64,000 nt of DNA from Bedellia somnulentella (taxonomy: Eukaryota > Arthropoda > Insecta > Lepidoptera > Bedelliidae): assembly GCA_963576735.1 (NCBI GenBank), contig OY755177.1, forward strand, positions 5,642,001-5,706,000, in the 5' to 3' direction. Under the pieces are notes generated by a model, which was not told the origin of the DNA, ran no database searches, and worked only from the letters and a program-made list of their open reading frames with translations. Positions 23,147 through 34,907 of the stretch are shown one piece after another. Every line of letters begins with the position of its first letter. The stretch's first letter is position 1. A program made the position numbers and the translations under genes.

Positions 23147-24037
23147 CTCAGACCAACTACCTATAGACAGATAACGCGCGTGGCACCCTATATGTCTCTC
23201 CTTCGCACAATCGGTGTTGACACAAAAACAATTTTGCCTCGCTTGTGGTAATTTGGTAAGGCTTTTCTCATGCTTTCAATAACGACAAACATATAATGTT
23301 ACCAAACATATATGGCATATATCCTCAAATAATAAGTTTATAAATAGATAAATTATGAGCAAACAATAAATTAAAATACAACACATACCTACTAACAATG
23401 AATAATCAATAAATAGACAACAATCACCAGATTTTTGTGTTTTCTTCCCAACGAGTACCATCAAAATCTGTACCATGGCTACTCGATGGGAATAAAAACG
23501 TGGTTTAAAAATCATTCTAATAGGGTAATAGATAAATAATATTTTTGTTAAAAAAAACAACTCTTTAAATCAAATATTCATTATAATTTAATACAACGCC
23601 TTAGTCAAATTCAACATAGTTTAAATCAACAATCAAAGTTACTGTCTTTTGAACAATTTTTTTTTTTATTAGTTCCGAATACTTTCCTTGTTGAATTCCC
23701 ACCGAGTAGCCATTGTACAGATTTTGGTGGTACTCGTTGGGAATAAAACACAAAAATCTGGTGATTGTTGTCTATTTATTGATTAGTCATTTTTAGTAGG
23801 TATGTGTTGTATTTAAGTTTTTTGTTTGCTCATAATTTAGCTATTTATAAACTTATTATTTGAGGATATTTGCCATATATGTTCGGTAACATTATATATA
23901 TGTCGTTATTGAAAGCATGAGAAGAGCCTTATAAAATTACCACAAGCGAGGCAACTTTGTTTTTGTATCAATACCGATTGTGCGAAGGAGAGACATATAG
24001 CCACGCGCGTTATCTGTCTATAGGTAGTTAGTCTGAG
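23147..24037. repeat. 890-bp inverted repeat, long-hairpin element
   Basis: The arms, about 23147-23500 and 23690-24037, are inverse copies over some 350 bp. They start CTCAGACCAACTACCTATAG on the left and end CTATAGGTAGTTAGTCTGAG on the right. The spacer is about 190 bp and AT-rich. No coding sequence and no clear target duplication. It is most simply a foldback-type MITE. Confidence 0.7.
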
Positions 24038-24064
24038 CTAGATATGGACTATATACTGTGAAAA

Positions 24065-24099
24065 TGCTGTGTAGTGTCGGTTTAGAATAGCACTATTAG
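24065..24099 (+). repeat. SINE-A head fragment
   Basis: GCTGTGTAGTGTCGGTTTAG and AATAGCACTA match the first 33 bases of SINE-A. Confidence 0.5.
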
Positions 24100-24119
24100 C
24101 ATTATAGCATTATTCTTAC

Positions 24120-24385
24120 ATTCAGACTCGAGACTCAGGACTCAAACATGATGAACATCACATTGTCACGTGGGTAACGTATTGCTTGGACATTGTACTC
24201 ACGTGATAGGGGGCTGGCCTATCGCCGCGCCGTTTTGTACGAATACACTGTGTCACGACTAAGTACAACTCAGCCATGTGGGCTTCCCCACGGTGTTTTC
24301 CCGTATATAACTTTAGAAGAGACAAGTTCTAATTCCGGGTCCGGCCTACTGACCCGGGATTTCAACCCACACCTGTCTGCATGAA
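24120..24385 (-). repeat. SINE-B fragment, diverged
   Basis: It retains the middle of SINE-B (TGTACTCACGTGATAGGGGG, CGTTTTGTACGAATACACTG) and a degraded tRNA-like head; the 3' tail is gone. Confidence 0.6.
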
Positions 24386-24473
24386 AGGATGCATTTGTTT
24401 ATATTGTATGAACAGTGATAGTACAGCCCGCACTACAGGTTCTGTTTTAACTAGTTTGTGAAACTGAAAAACG

Positions 24474-25278
24474 GTGAAACGTAAGTTTCACGTTACTAGC
24501 ATGCCACGCTGGTACTCGACTGCTGAGGATATCTGGGTTAGCGTTTCTACAAAACAGTCTGGCAACCGCTCCTGTGTTTTAAATATTTGTACCGTGTACT
24601 TATGTAAAGAAAATTTAGGTTATTCTTTCGATACTCAATTGCAAAATTTTTCAAAATCTCTTTCTGATGTAGTCACTCGCAATTCTGAACAAACATTTAT
24701 TATTTTAGGTGATTTTAATCTGCCAAACATTTCTTGGCAGTCTATTCCAGAATGTGACACTAAGTTAATTCCAATAAGTTATACAGGCCAAGCTCAAATT
24801 GAATTTGTTGACACACTATACTTCTTAAATTTATATCAATATAATACCCTAAAAAATAAGAACAGTAAAATATTAGATTTAGTATTGTGTAACGTTGACG
24901 CTAAAATAATGACTTGCAATGACCCTCTCGTTAAGGAGGATATGCATCACAAATCGCTACATGTTTTTTTAAATCTTAACGTTGAATCTAATCTACAGGA
25001 AAACTCTCGTACAAAATACATGTATCATAAGGGTAATTATGAGACAATTCGGTCCGCTTTGAAGGAAACTGCCTGGAATAACTTATTCTACAACCATTCT
25101 CTCGAGGACTGTGTTAAAAAGTTCTATGACAAACTTTATGAGCTTCGAGACCAACATATACCTCACAGGTGTGTCAATCCATCCTCATTCCCGCCATGGT
25201 ATAGTAAACCACTAATTAAAATTATCAAGGAAAAAAATAAATATCATAAGAAATTTAAAATATATGGAAATGCCATTG
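24474..25278 (+). pseudogene. LINE-a endonuclease part
   Basis: The frame reads from about 24474 and contains STAEDIWVSV, IILGDFNLPNISW (the GDFN motif of APE-type endonucleases) and KILDLVLCN. The last recognisable LINE residues, HKKFKIYGNA, lead to the insertion at 25279. The N-terminal third of the nuclease is missing. This domain nicks target DNA to prime reverse transcription. Confidence 0.8.
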
Positions 25279-25550
25279 GGTAAAAGTGGCATAGTTTTTT
25301 TTTTAGCGGCCAGTTTTCAAAACTATATATCTTTACAGATAATACAAAGATGAACAAAAAACATTATGACAAGAATCTTTCAAAGTGTAACCATTTTGAT
25401 TTATAAGCTTTTGAACTTACTAGGGAATACTCATCGTTTTCAACCGCTTTATTGTTGTATTTTTGCCCTTATTTCAAAACGGCTTGACCAATTGCGATAA
25501 AACTTAGCTCAGATTGTGCGCTGGAAAATTATACGTATAAAATGAAAACC

Positions 25551-25801
25551 TTGCTGTGTAGTGTCGGCTTAGAATAGCACTACCCCATTTCTGCCGGTGG
25601 GTGTACGTAAGAGGCGACTAACGGTATTGGGGCTTTTAAGAGATTTTTGGGCGATGCGGTTGGAGACCCATCACCAATAACCTTTATTTTACCATCTTTA
25701 CCCCACTCAACTTTCCAAAAGTGGCTGAGGAGTTTCTAATTCCTTAGCTCTGGCTACCCCTTCTAGGGATTTACAGCCGTGAGTATATGTATGTATGTAT
25801 G
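25551..25801 (+). repeat. SINE-A copy with target duplication
   Basis: Full-length copy from TTGCTGTGTAGTGTCGG to the ATGT tail, flanked by TAAAATGAAAACC (25538-25550 and 25802-25814). This pair fixes both ends of the SINE-A family. Confidence 0.9.
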
Positions 25802-26221
25802 TAAAATGAAAACCGCATCCGAATAGGCCCACTTGTTTTTAAGTGATGCTCGGTCAAACAAACAACCAGACAAGAAAAAATCATGTTTGTATTAAATAGT
25901 CACTAGCAATCCCAAATGGTTCCGGAGACATTCGAACCGTTACAGTTTTATAATACCTACATACCTTATACACCATAATTATAATACTTAGAGATTTTTG
26001 TACAGTAGTTAATATAATTGTATACCTAACCTACATACTTTTAACAGAATCATAAAAACCAAAAATATATAAATAAAGCTAAGAGGAACGCGGGGAAGCA
26101 CCGCTCCCCTGGGCTTCGATGGAGTGGAGCGGTCACGGTTGGGCTGGAAGTGGTTGAGGTGGAAAGTGGTTAGGGTTTTAGTGAGTTAGAGTCTTAATAC
26201 ATACCCCCATAGCTTGGCCCC

Positions 26222-26822
26222 ATAGCGGTGAAAAGCATAATAAAAAATAAAAAAAGTGGGGGGGAAGGGTGCTGTGTCTCGAAGTATTTGGTATTTGGTT
26301 TAAATCATAACATAACATAACATAAACATAAACGTTCACGCCGAATATCCCCGAAGGGGTTGGCAGAGGTACTAATACTTCTGAACATCACGTGACTTTG
26401 TCACCTGGTGTTCAGAGTACCCACGTTTTGCATGGACAGTGTACTCACGTGATAGGGGGCAGGCCTATCGCCGTTTTGTACGAATACACTGTCACATGAC
26501 TAAGTACAACTCAGCCATGTGGGTTTCCTCACGATGTTTTCCCTCACCGTTAACAACCATGATAAATTAACCACACATATGTCTTTAGAAAAGACAAATT
26601 GGTGTAGGCCCGACCCGGGATTTGAACACTAGTCGCTTGCACGAGAACCGAGTGTTCTACCCACTGGGCTATCACGGTTGTTTAAATCATGGTAATATAT
26701 ACCACATTCCCCGTAACTGGCCCCAATAGCGGTGAAATGCACATTTAAAAAAAACTGGGGGGGGGAGGGGGCGCTGTTGTCCAGAAGTATTTGGTATATG
26801 GTTTAAATCATGGTAATATATA
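26222..26822 (+). repeat. local duplication split by SINE-B
   Basis: ATAGCGGTGAAAAGCA...TGGGGGG...AAGTATTTGGTATTTGG at 26222-26307 is repeated as ATAGCGGTGAAATGCA...TGGGGGG...AAGTATTTGGTATATGG at 26713-26814. It was a short tandem duplication before the SINE inserted. Confidence 0.6.
26308..26680 (-). repeat. SINE-B copy with target duplication
   Basis: Full-length minus-strand copy between TTTAAATCA repeats (26299-26307 and 26681-26689). A TAACATAACATAACAT tail lies at the low end and the tRNA-like head at the high end. Confidence 0.9.
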
Positions 26823-27040
26823 TGTAGAAGCAAGCGCATACTAGAAAAATTGTAAAAATCTTTCCTATTATAGTAATTGTTAGGAATAATTTATCAACAT
26901 TCAATATTAAATAACTTTTTTTTGTTACAGCTTAGGCCATTTTTTTTTCTGAAATGTATTAGTCATGATAGTATCTACCTACTTGCAAAATTTGGAAAGT
27001 GGCCGCTTGAAAAAAAAACTATGCCACCCCCCCATACAAA

Positions 27041-28908
27041 ATGCCCATTGCCCTTTGTCGGATTATGAGACATTTTCATTGCTTCGAAGTAGGGCTAAAC
27101 AACAAGAGCGAGAATGTTTTTGTAATTACATAGAGCAAACCGAAAATTCAATTGTACATAATCCGAAAGCATTTTGGACTTATGTAAAGAATGGGAGATG
27201 TGCACTTGGTTATCCCAATGTTATGAGTCTAGGCGATAAATCTGCCAATTCAGGGGAGCAAATCGTAAATCTTTTTGGCGATTACTTCCACTCTACTTTT
27301 CGTATCACTTCTAATGATCCTTCAGACGCTGATCAGCATTCTATCACAATGTTGAACTTTAGCTCTATTGGCTCTATTAACTTTGACACATTGGAGATAA
27401 CTAAAATATTAAAAGGGTTAGATCTCAATAAAGGCGGTGGACCCGATATGATACCCCCCCTCTTCATCGTTAGTTGTGCGAATGAACTGGCCTCCCCATT
27501 AATACACTTATTTAAAAGATCAATTGCTGAAGGTTACTTTCCTGAAATATGGAAATCAGCCTTCATCACTCCTGTGCTCAAAAATGGGGAGAAAGGTAAA
27601 ATTGAGAATTACAGGCCGATATCAAAGCTATGCTTGTACGCCAAGGTCTTTGAACGAATAGTGTATAACCAGGTCTACTCAGCCTTGAGTCCCAGTTTTA
27701 GCGAGGAACAACATGGTTTTTTAAGGAAACGATCAACTGTATCAAACCTTGTTCTTACGGATGACTTTATAAGTGGCTGTATGGATGCTGGAGTTCAGGT
27801 CGATTGTTTATACACGGACTACAAAAAATGCTTTGACCGTATTGACCATCCTATACTGCTGGGCGAGTTGGAAGCTATCGGTATTCATGGCGATCTTCTC
27901 CGTTGGTTTGCCTCCTATATAAAAAATAGATCCCAAGCTGTTGCGCTCAATGGATTTACGTCATCCTGGCTACCCGTCCCCTCTGGTGTTCCCCAAGGAT
28001 CATTACTGGGGCCGCTTCTATTTATAATATTTATACATGACATAAAAAGATGTTTCGAGAATTCTAAAATAGTTTTGTATGCAGATGATATGAAGATCCT
28101 TAAGTGCATTCAGTCTCTATTAGATGTTAGCAAACTCCAAGATGACCTTAATAAGTTTCAAAGTTATTGTGAAACCAAAAAGCTCGATTTGAATGTCTCA
28201 AAATGTTTTTTCGTGACTTTTACTCGCAAAAAAAACACCATTGAAGGTAACTATAGTCTAAGAGGTATCCAATTGACTAGAGTTACGGAAACGAGGGATT
28301 TAGGGGTGCTACATGACAGCAAACTCTTATTCGACAAGCATATAGAGCACATCGTGGTAAAGGCTTCCAGGACATTAGGTTTTATAATACGATGTTCTAG
28401 GGTGTTTAAAAACATTAAAACCATAAAAATACTATATTGTTCGTTTGTCAGGTCTATTCTGTAATACGCTTCGGAAGTATGGAACCCACAATATAATATC
28501 TATATATCCCGCTTAGAAGCAATCCAGCGGCGTTTTCTTAGGTTTCTAGATTTTAAAGCTGGTGTGACTTCGCTTGATTATACTGATAGATGTAAGAGAT
28601 ATCATTTCTTACCCTTATCAGAGAGAAGGAACATTTCTGATACCTGTTATTTATTAAAACTCTTAAACGGAACTATAGATTGTCCAGAACTTGTCTCAAA
28701 AATTAATATTAATGTTCCAAGTAGATTAAGCAGACAGTATAAACCATTGGCAATTCACAGATACAATACAAATTATAGGGAAAACGCATTCATTTTAAGA
28801 GCTACTAAAAACATAAACGATATTTGTCAAGAAATTGATATAGATATATTCAACTCAAAGGTCCACACATTAAGATCGGTTTTGGCGGAGCGGTATTTTG
28901 AAAGCTAG
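27041..28908 (+). pseudogene. LINE-a reverse transcriptase, one nonsense codon
   Basis: The frame runs through PLSDYETFSLLRSRAK, the RT fingers (YRPISKLCLYAKVFERI), the polymerase motif DYKKCFDRIDH, SGVPQGSLLGPLLF and the catalytic LYADD near 28075-28090. It stops at TAA 28462-28464, but the same frame continues at once with YASEVWNP and stays open to 28908 (ERYFES). Related RTs have Glu before YAS, so the stop is a single GAA-to-TAA change. Apart from that change and the insertion upstream it is intact, suggesting recent activity. It copies its own RNA at the nicked target. Confidence 0.85.
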
Positions 28909-29261
28909 TGTAACTCTTGGTGTACATATACATACTTATTTATATACATTTAGTTTCAATTACGAAGTGTGTTACAAACTCAATGTTTTAATTTATTTAT
29001 TTTGGTAAATATTTGTGAAAACTCTTAATTGGCTTATAGAAATGTTATAATTTGTACTTATATATGTTTAAGTTGCTGTGAGTTTTCCGAACAATGTAAA
29101 AAAAAAAAAAAAAAACTAAATATGGTAAATATTGACCTACTGCTATATTTTGTTGATAGTACTTCTGCCCTAAATAATTGATGGGTTGAACTGATGATGA
29201 TTGGTGTTATTATTTATGTATAATGGGGGATTATTACTAATCAATTAAGCAAATAAAAAAA

Positions 29262-29480
29262 TTCTACACTAGCGGGACTCGATCGAACCCACGACTTCGG
29301 GTATAGGCCCCCGTCGCTCTGCCAACTGAGCTATGGTAACGAGACTAACGAGTGACCACTACTCGCGCGGAAATTTGTATTTGCTTGTTTCTTTACACCT
29401 TACTGGTGTTAGCGCCATCTATTGCTGAGTTGTTACAACTCAGCAATAGATGGATGAAGATGGCGCAATGCATTTTTATT
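29262..29480 (-). repeat. SINE-C (tRNA-like) fragment and a 39-bp palindrome
   Basis: Read on the minus strand it has TAGCTCAGTTGGCAGAGCGA (A box) and GGTTCGATCGAGTCCCGC (damaged B box), as in the copies at 58923-59566. At 29415-29453, CCATCTATTGCTGAGTTGT faces its inverse across one base. Confidence 0.6.
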
Positions 29481-29936
29481 TGCTTAATGGTTGGTGGTTT
29501 TCAAGCGAAATAAAAGTGAAACAACGAGTAAAATAATTATTTTTTTAATATTAGGTATTTTGATATTAAAATGAGTGCAATGTAGTACGACGAAGATACC
29601 TAAACTAGTATCACTAATAAATCTGGGCACTTGCCATTGCACAATTTAAAATCAATTAAATCGATTCGACCGCCAATAATGCAAACCAAAACGTATTGGT
29701 GTTACCAACTGGCTCAACATCTGTAAATTACATTATTCTTCAGTTATTTTGGTAAGAATTCTTTTACCAAAAAGGGTCACAGGGCATTAAATATAAACTG
29801 AATTATAACATATATTTCTTTGACAAAAATGCTATAAAACAACTGGAGATCTAATGGAAATGTTAGCGCAACTCGCATTGTTAGCTTTGTCGGTAATGCG
29901 TCAGATAATAGGCCCATATAACTTTATAATTTCGGT

Positions 29937-31475
29937 TTATAATAATTTTAATATACTATTCGTGTTGCCTCCGGATAATACTGAATATAATGATTTAGCA
30001 GAGCAGGCAGCTATTTCCATAGTGATTCTAGCAGTATTGATACCAGCTTCAACCAATCGAGCACTAGCGCAGAACTCCAGTGAAAGCGGTAATGTTTCTA
30101 CAGCCATTGAGATGCGAGCAATCTGTAAAAAATAATGTATAAGCCTAGAATTGATTGACATCTTTATTGTCGCTGCATGCAACTTTAATAATAAACCGTT
30201 TTAATTCAGTAATTAGTAAATAGGTACAAATCATTCATCTGTGTGTCCACCAAAGAGTAACTTTGTGTCCACTAAAATCCATTTTGTACGAACTAAAATT
30301 AGGACATTATTATTTTAGTTCTGAGGCAATGGCTGCGAATAGCAGATGTTTGTTTAGGGATATTATAGACGTTTGACTGTAGATCTGTATATTAGAATTC
30401 ATCACAGAGGGACATGGCGAAATTTAACCTAATGTTTATGACTGCCCTTTGATAGGTTATAGCGAGAGCTATTTTATCAATGGTATTTTATTGTTCTTGT
30501 GGAGTAATAAAAGAAACTATAGCAATGAGTACTTACAAGCATTCCACTTGACGCCAAGAAAGAAGCACCTTTGATTTCAGTCTGCAGAGCAATGCTTGAC
30601 AAACATCCAGCAGTGCTCAGCAATCCATTGCTACCATCTGTGCAGTTTTTCATATCGGATAAAGCATTGTCAGCAGTTTCAAATGCATTTTGTGATTTGT
30701 TACTCAACTCATCAATAAGTTGTCCTATGCTATCGATTCGTTCGCCAGCACAATCCAGCGCCTTTGACACAGTGCCACTCATAATATTGCCTGCTTCTTC
30801 ATTATGAGACTATAAAAAAAACAAGTTTTTTAAAAAAAAATGTGGAAATGCAAATGAGTAAATTGCATGTATTTTGGCTTAAATCAAAAAACATTTACGA
30901 TAAGGATACGGATTGCGAAATGTGATTTTCATAAAAATCTAAAACAAATTGCCTACCCCAACACATTCTATAACAGCTTCTCCAGATAGTTGAAATCTGT
31001 CTGTCACTCCTTTTATGGTTTGATTTATTTGACCTGTGAGGTTTGCTATATCAGTCTCTATTTTCGTTTTGAACGCCGTGATTTGGTTTCCGATGCCGTT
31101 TGAGAAGTTTGCCACTGCATCTATGGCTTGCTGAGCAGCCGCACGAAGATTTGTTACTAGTTCTTCTATAAGTTTCCTATAAAAGTAATAGCAATATTAA
31201 ACTCAACTAGTACAAAAAGCAATTACTCAAAAATTACATTGAATGATCTATATTTACTTTCCTACCTTGTATTTTCTAACATGTCGATTTGCCTTTTATG
31301 TCTAACGAGTGCATTACTTTCTGAATTTGTTGGAGTTACAGTTGCTCCAAATGCCAGGCCAAACTGAAAAACGTTGAAAAAATCATGGGTAAATAGTTTT
31401 ATAATAGTTTAAATTTTTACTTTATATCAAAATAGTTACCCCGAGAAGAAACAATGTTGCATCTAAAAATTTCAT
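29937..31475 (-). CDS. secreted six-cysteine protein, paralogue A (TsetseEP/DUF725-like?)
   Basis: Five exons on the minus strand: 31475-31440, 31363-31266, 31176-30957, 30809-30537 and 30122-29937 (813 bp, 270 residues). All junctions are GT-AG; phases are 0, 2, 0, 0. A signal peptide (MKFLDATLFLLG, then FGLAFGATV) is split by intron 1. A basic RHKRQ stretch follows and could be a processing site. Residues 45-118 are a Cys-free helical region with N-glycosylation motifs NFS, NLT and NQT. The rest carries cysteines 116, 138, 174, 187, 227 and 249. The neighbouring gene at 39973-35401 has the same exon phases and nearly the same Cys spacing, so the two arose by tandem duplication. The helical six-Cys pattern resembles the insect TsetseEP/DUF725 family, but that is from memory of the pattern only. 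The function is unknown; it is probably extracellular. Confidence 0.85.
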
Positions 31476-31527
31476 GGTGGTTGGTCACGCTATTCAAATT
31501 TATGTTTTTTTCATGAGAACATTACCG

Positions 31528-31535
31528 TTTATATA
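31528..31535 (-). promoter_or_regulatory. TATA box of paralogue A
   Basis: TATATAAA on the minus strand lies about 53 bp upstream of the ATG at 31475, which allows a short 5' UTR. The sister gene has the same word at a similar distance. Confidence 0.6.
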
Positions 31536-31811
31536 CTATTTCATCTAAGCCTCCCAAACAAACAAATTTTCTGTAATCTTATCTTATGGGAATTGTAGCA
31601 AATGTTGACAAATCTTTACATTCTCGTTTTTTGTTGATTTAGATTTTAGAACCGGAGTTATGTTTGCAATTAATTTTCTACCTTCATCCTTGTGTTCCTA
31701 AGCTAAAGTTAAAGATTACCTCATTCCATCAACCGCAATACTTTAAAAAGATTCAAGATATGCCTCCCGCACTACGGGAAACCCTTTTGGGAGGCAGTGC
31801 ATTGTAATTTT

Positions 31812-32058
31812 GCCGTGTAGTGCCGGCTTAGAATGTCGCTACCCATTTCTACCCACGGGTGTCGTAAGAGGCGACTAAGGGTATCGGGGCTTTTTATTGG
31901 ATTTTTGGGCGATTCGGTTGGAGACCCATCACCAAAAACATTTATTTTACCGCCTTTTCCCCACTCAACTTCCAAAAGTGGCTGAGTAATTTATAATTCC
32001 TTGGCTCTAGCTACCCCATCTAGGGAATTATAACCGTGAGTATATGTATGTATGTATG
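31812..32058 (+). repeat. SINE-A copy with target duplication
   Basis: From GCCGTGTAGTGCCGGCTTAG to the ATGT tail, flanked by ATTGTAATTTT (31801-31811 and 32059-32069). It lies about 340 bp upstream of paralogue A. Confidence 0.85.
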
Positions 32059-32413
32059 ATTGTAATTTTATTTTATATTGTGTTTATTATTTGGATCCAA
32101 TAAAATCTTTTTTTTATTTTTATTCATAACATATATATTCTAAAGTCGGAGTGCGAGATTTAATCGAAAAAGCTTTTTTACACTTAGTGAGTATGGGATT
32201 AAATAAGAAATATTCCTATCCTTATTTATTTTTCTCTTATTAATTACATTTTAATATAAAGTAAATCTCGCACATATCTCCTTTCCTATATTTTTTTGCC
32301 CTTAAATATGTCGATTACATTATAGTACAAGGTTAGTGTAGCAGTGTCATGGATGTACTAATAAAAACCGTAGATAAGCTATGCGCGCTCATAAGAGGCA
32401 CTTAAAAATAGGC

Positions 32414-32443
32414 TAAATGGCTAGTGTGCGACTTCAGTCGCAC
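32414..32443. repeat. perfect 14-bp hairpin
   Basis: GCTAGTGTGCGACT and its inverse are separated by TC. It lies 65-95 bp before the orphan THAP exon. Confidence 0.5.
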
Positions 32444-32508
32444 ACTAGCTGCCGGCCGTCGCAATCGTTCACATGCTTTGGCGTGTTTGTTTATCAAAAT
32501 AATAGAGA

Positions 32509-32585
32509 ATGCCGTCGTGTGTGATGAGATTTTGCACAAACTATAGTAGAAAAACTACGAAAATGATGGAATTACTTTATCATTG
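32509..32585 (+). CDS. orphan THAP-domain first exon
   Basis: The ATG at 32509 opens MPSCVMRFCTNYSRKTTKM and ends in CATTG/GTAAGT, a strong splice donor at 32586. MPSC-x4-C-x-NYS is the beginning of a THAP zinc finger (C-x2-4-C...C-x2-H), a DNA-binding domain found in host regulators and P-element transposases. I find no downstream exon with the remaining Cys-His pair or the AVPTIF motif on this strand. A perfect 14-bp hairpin lies 70 bp upstream. It could be a captured exon, a gene broken by repeats, or part of a P-like element. No further coding support exists. Confidence 0.45.
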
Positions 32586-32888
32586 GTAAGTATTGTAAAT
32601 TTACAGCGTTTTAATTATAATTTATAGTAAATTGTGTGTATAGTTCTAAATTATTCTTTGTCAAACGGACGTCTTAGTGTCATATTTCACGTCGGTACCG
32701 AGAAAATATGTTTATCTCTTTTTAGCGCTTGCTATGAGATGTGCTATCTCGCCTACATTTCAAATATATTTCTTGGTGTGTTGTTTCGATATATTTCTTC
32801 TTCTTTATATTTCTGCCGCAATCGGTGCCACTCGTAAGCGCCGGTTTCCTCGTAAATGACCTATCTCACGTTTTTTGGTATATCTATG

Positions 32889-33070
32889 AGCACTGTAGTA
32901 TTCGCTTAGAGAAGCACTAACCAAATTATATTTAAGTGATTGCAGGGCAACGTGGCTGATGACCCATCGCTAAACTTCCTTCATATTATAATATTTTCCC
33001 ATTCAACTTCCAAAAGAAGCTGAAGAGTTTTATATTTTGTAGTTCTGGTTGCCCCTTTAACACTTTATAA
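32889..33070 (+). repeat. SINE-A relic
   Basis: Weak match: GCACTGTAGTATTCGCTTAG, GATGACCCATCGCTAA, CAACTTCCAAAAGAAGCTGA and GTTGCCCCTTTAA in order. Confidence 0.4.
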
Positions 33071-33698
33071 GGCAGTGGCCAAATAGCGACAACCACAATT
33101 TCAATCTAGGTTCAAATAGAAGTGAAATACAATAAATTTTTGATCATACCTTGCCTTATAAAGGGTTAAGGGATTTGAAGTGAGTATATAGCTATTGTTT
33201 ACAGCATACACGATTTCACAGATGACCCCTAGACGCAGATACCACAATTTGGTAAAATAAGTTGACGGGTGATATAATAACGTATCGAAACGAATCACCA
33301 AATATTGTACTTTTAAAAACTGTTAATAATTATACAAAGGTATGTATTTCGAAAATTACAATATTTTAGATAAGCACTCCATAGGCAAAGTTATTTAGTT
33401 TGATGTCTTTTGTCAATTTAAAATATAAAAAGGGCATGTTTTAAAAATATCTATCTATATACATATATATCTATTTATCTATGTTCTTTATGGCCAGCTC
33501 TTAGCAGTCTTCCGTTCCAATTCACAAGGGTTCAGAAGGTGTATTTGTGTCTTTATCAGTAGAGGAATCAGACAAGCGAACGGCTTGATTTTAAATTCCT
33601 CCAACTCTAATCCTTTGCTGGCTTTCCCATTCATAAAAAAAACCCTACAGGAGAAAGAAAATTTCAACAAAAGTTTAAAGTATTTTTGTACGGGCTTA

Positions 33699-33924
33699 GG
33701 GCAGAAACTGCGTTACGCGTGTGCACGCGCGATTCGGTTCAGATTACGCTGGCCGCTTCATAGCAGATTAGGCACTGACCAATGTAAATTGACTGCTCTT
33801 CTAAACAAGCGTGGACGTGGCGTGTGAGGTCTACTGATAGTGGTCAGTGCCCATTCAACTATGAAGCGACCAGCGTAATCTGACCAGACCCGCGACGCGC
33901 ACACGCGTAACGCAGTTTCTGCCC
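33699..33924. mobile_element. Harbinger-type MITE, 226 bp
   Basis: TTA flanks both ends (33696-33698 and 33925-33927), the duplication made by PIF/Harbinger transposases. The terminal repeats start GGGCAGAAACTGCGTTACGC and extend about 85 bp with mismatches. No coding capacity. Confidence 0.75.
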
Positions 33925-34536
33925 TTAACCTTAAATATTACCAACCCATCTCAAAACTCCTGTTAAAAGGGCAGGTAAAAATTTGATTTTTTTATTCTTT
34001 TTTTTTTTAGTTATGCACGATAAAGAAAAAACTTTATTTATCCCATTCCCTATCTTAATCTTGCTTGGTCATTCCAAATTTTACAGTTGCTTTCATAACT
34101 CCTTCAACCGAAATAATTCTGAGAGATTTTCGCTTTTGATGGGTTTTCCTACATATGGTATCTAAGCGAGTTAAAACTGTTAATAATATATACTGGGATA
34201 TAAATTGCTGAAAGGGCACTTGCGGGACTATATAAATTTAATGGCTTCGTGAGCGGTAGGACTTAAAGGCAATCAAGGTTATAAGAGCCCTATTATAAGT
34301 TGCTGATTACCACCACTATTTGAACACTATTAAAGTGTTGCAATTACACACGAAGGTAAAACAAACAAAAAATAAAAACTAAGTATAATAAACGATATGT
34401 ATGATTCACTGATGCAATAAAGAATCTGAAAAGATAAAGCAAAGGTTTCAGTTCCAAGGTTAATTCAATATTTGTTCAAAAAGATGTTATTTTCATTTAG
34501 CTATAATAGTATTGGAATGCTAAATATTTTAATAAT

Positions 34537-34786
34537 GCTGTGTAGTGTCGGTTTAAAACAGCACTACCCCATTTTTTCCCGTAGGTGTACGTAAGAGGCG
34601 AATAAGGGTATTTGGGGATTCACAAGGGATTTTTGGGCGATGTGGTTGGAGACCCATCACCAACAACCTTTATTTCATCATCTTTTCCCCACTGAACTTT
34701 CAAAAGTGGCCGAGAAATTTCTAATTCCTTAGCTCTGGCTACCCCTTCTAGGGATTTATAGCCGTGAGTCTAAGTATGTATGTATA
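34537..34786 (+). repeat. SINE-A copy
   Basis: Complete copy from GCTGTGTAGTGTCGGTTTAA to GCCGTGAGTCTAAGTATG. Confidence 0.75.
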
Positions 34787-34907
34787 TAATATGTTGGGAC
34801 AGAACTAAACCTAAACTAGCGTGTAATATTGAGTAATAGTTACGGAACAAAGGCAGAGAACATTTAACGTGTTGTAATATGGGACCACAAGCTACTAGCT
34901 TAGCGTT

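Larger units (their letters stand above)
25279..27040. mobile_element. 1.76-kb insertion in LINE-a
   Basis: The ends share an inverted GTGGCATAGTTTTTTTTT segment (left at 25286, right inverse at about 27014-27027). The flanks are ATGCCATTG (25270-25278) and ATGCCCATTG (27041-27050), a 9-10 bp target duplication. It contains a SINE-A (25551-25801), a SINE-B (26308-26680) and no transposase that I can see. An 8-10 bp duplication points to a MULE- or hAT-type enzyme. Confidence 0.65.
24470..29118 (+). mobile_element. EEP-type non-LTR retrotransposon (LINE-a), split by an insertion
   Basis: A 5'-truncated LINE with endonuclease (24474-25278) and reverse transcriptase (27041-28908) in order, ending in a 19-base A run at 29098-29116. 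A 1.76-kb element divides it. A poly-A tail and this RT type suggest the Jockey group, but I cannot place it exactly. Confidence 0.8.

Noticed and set aside
29854..30135. Plus-strand open frame of 93 codons
   Set aside because: Antisense to the last exon of paralogue A, which has splice sites and cysteine conservation.
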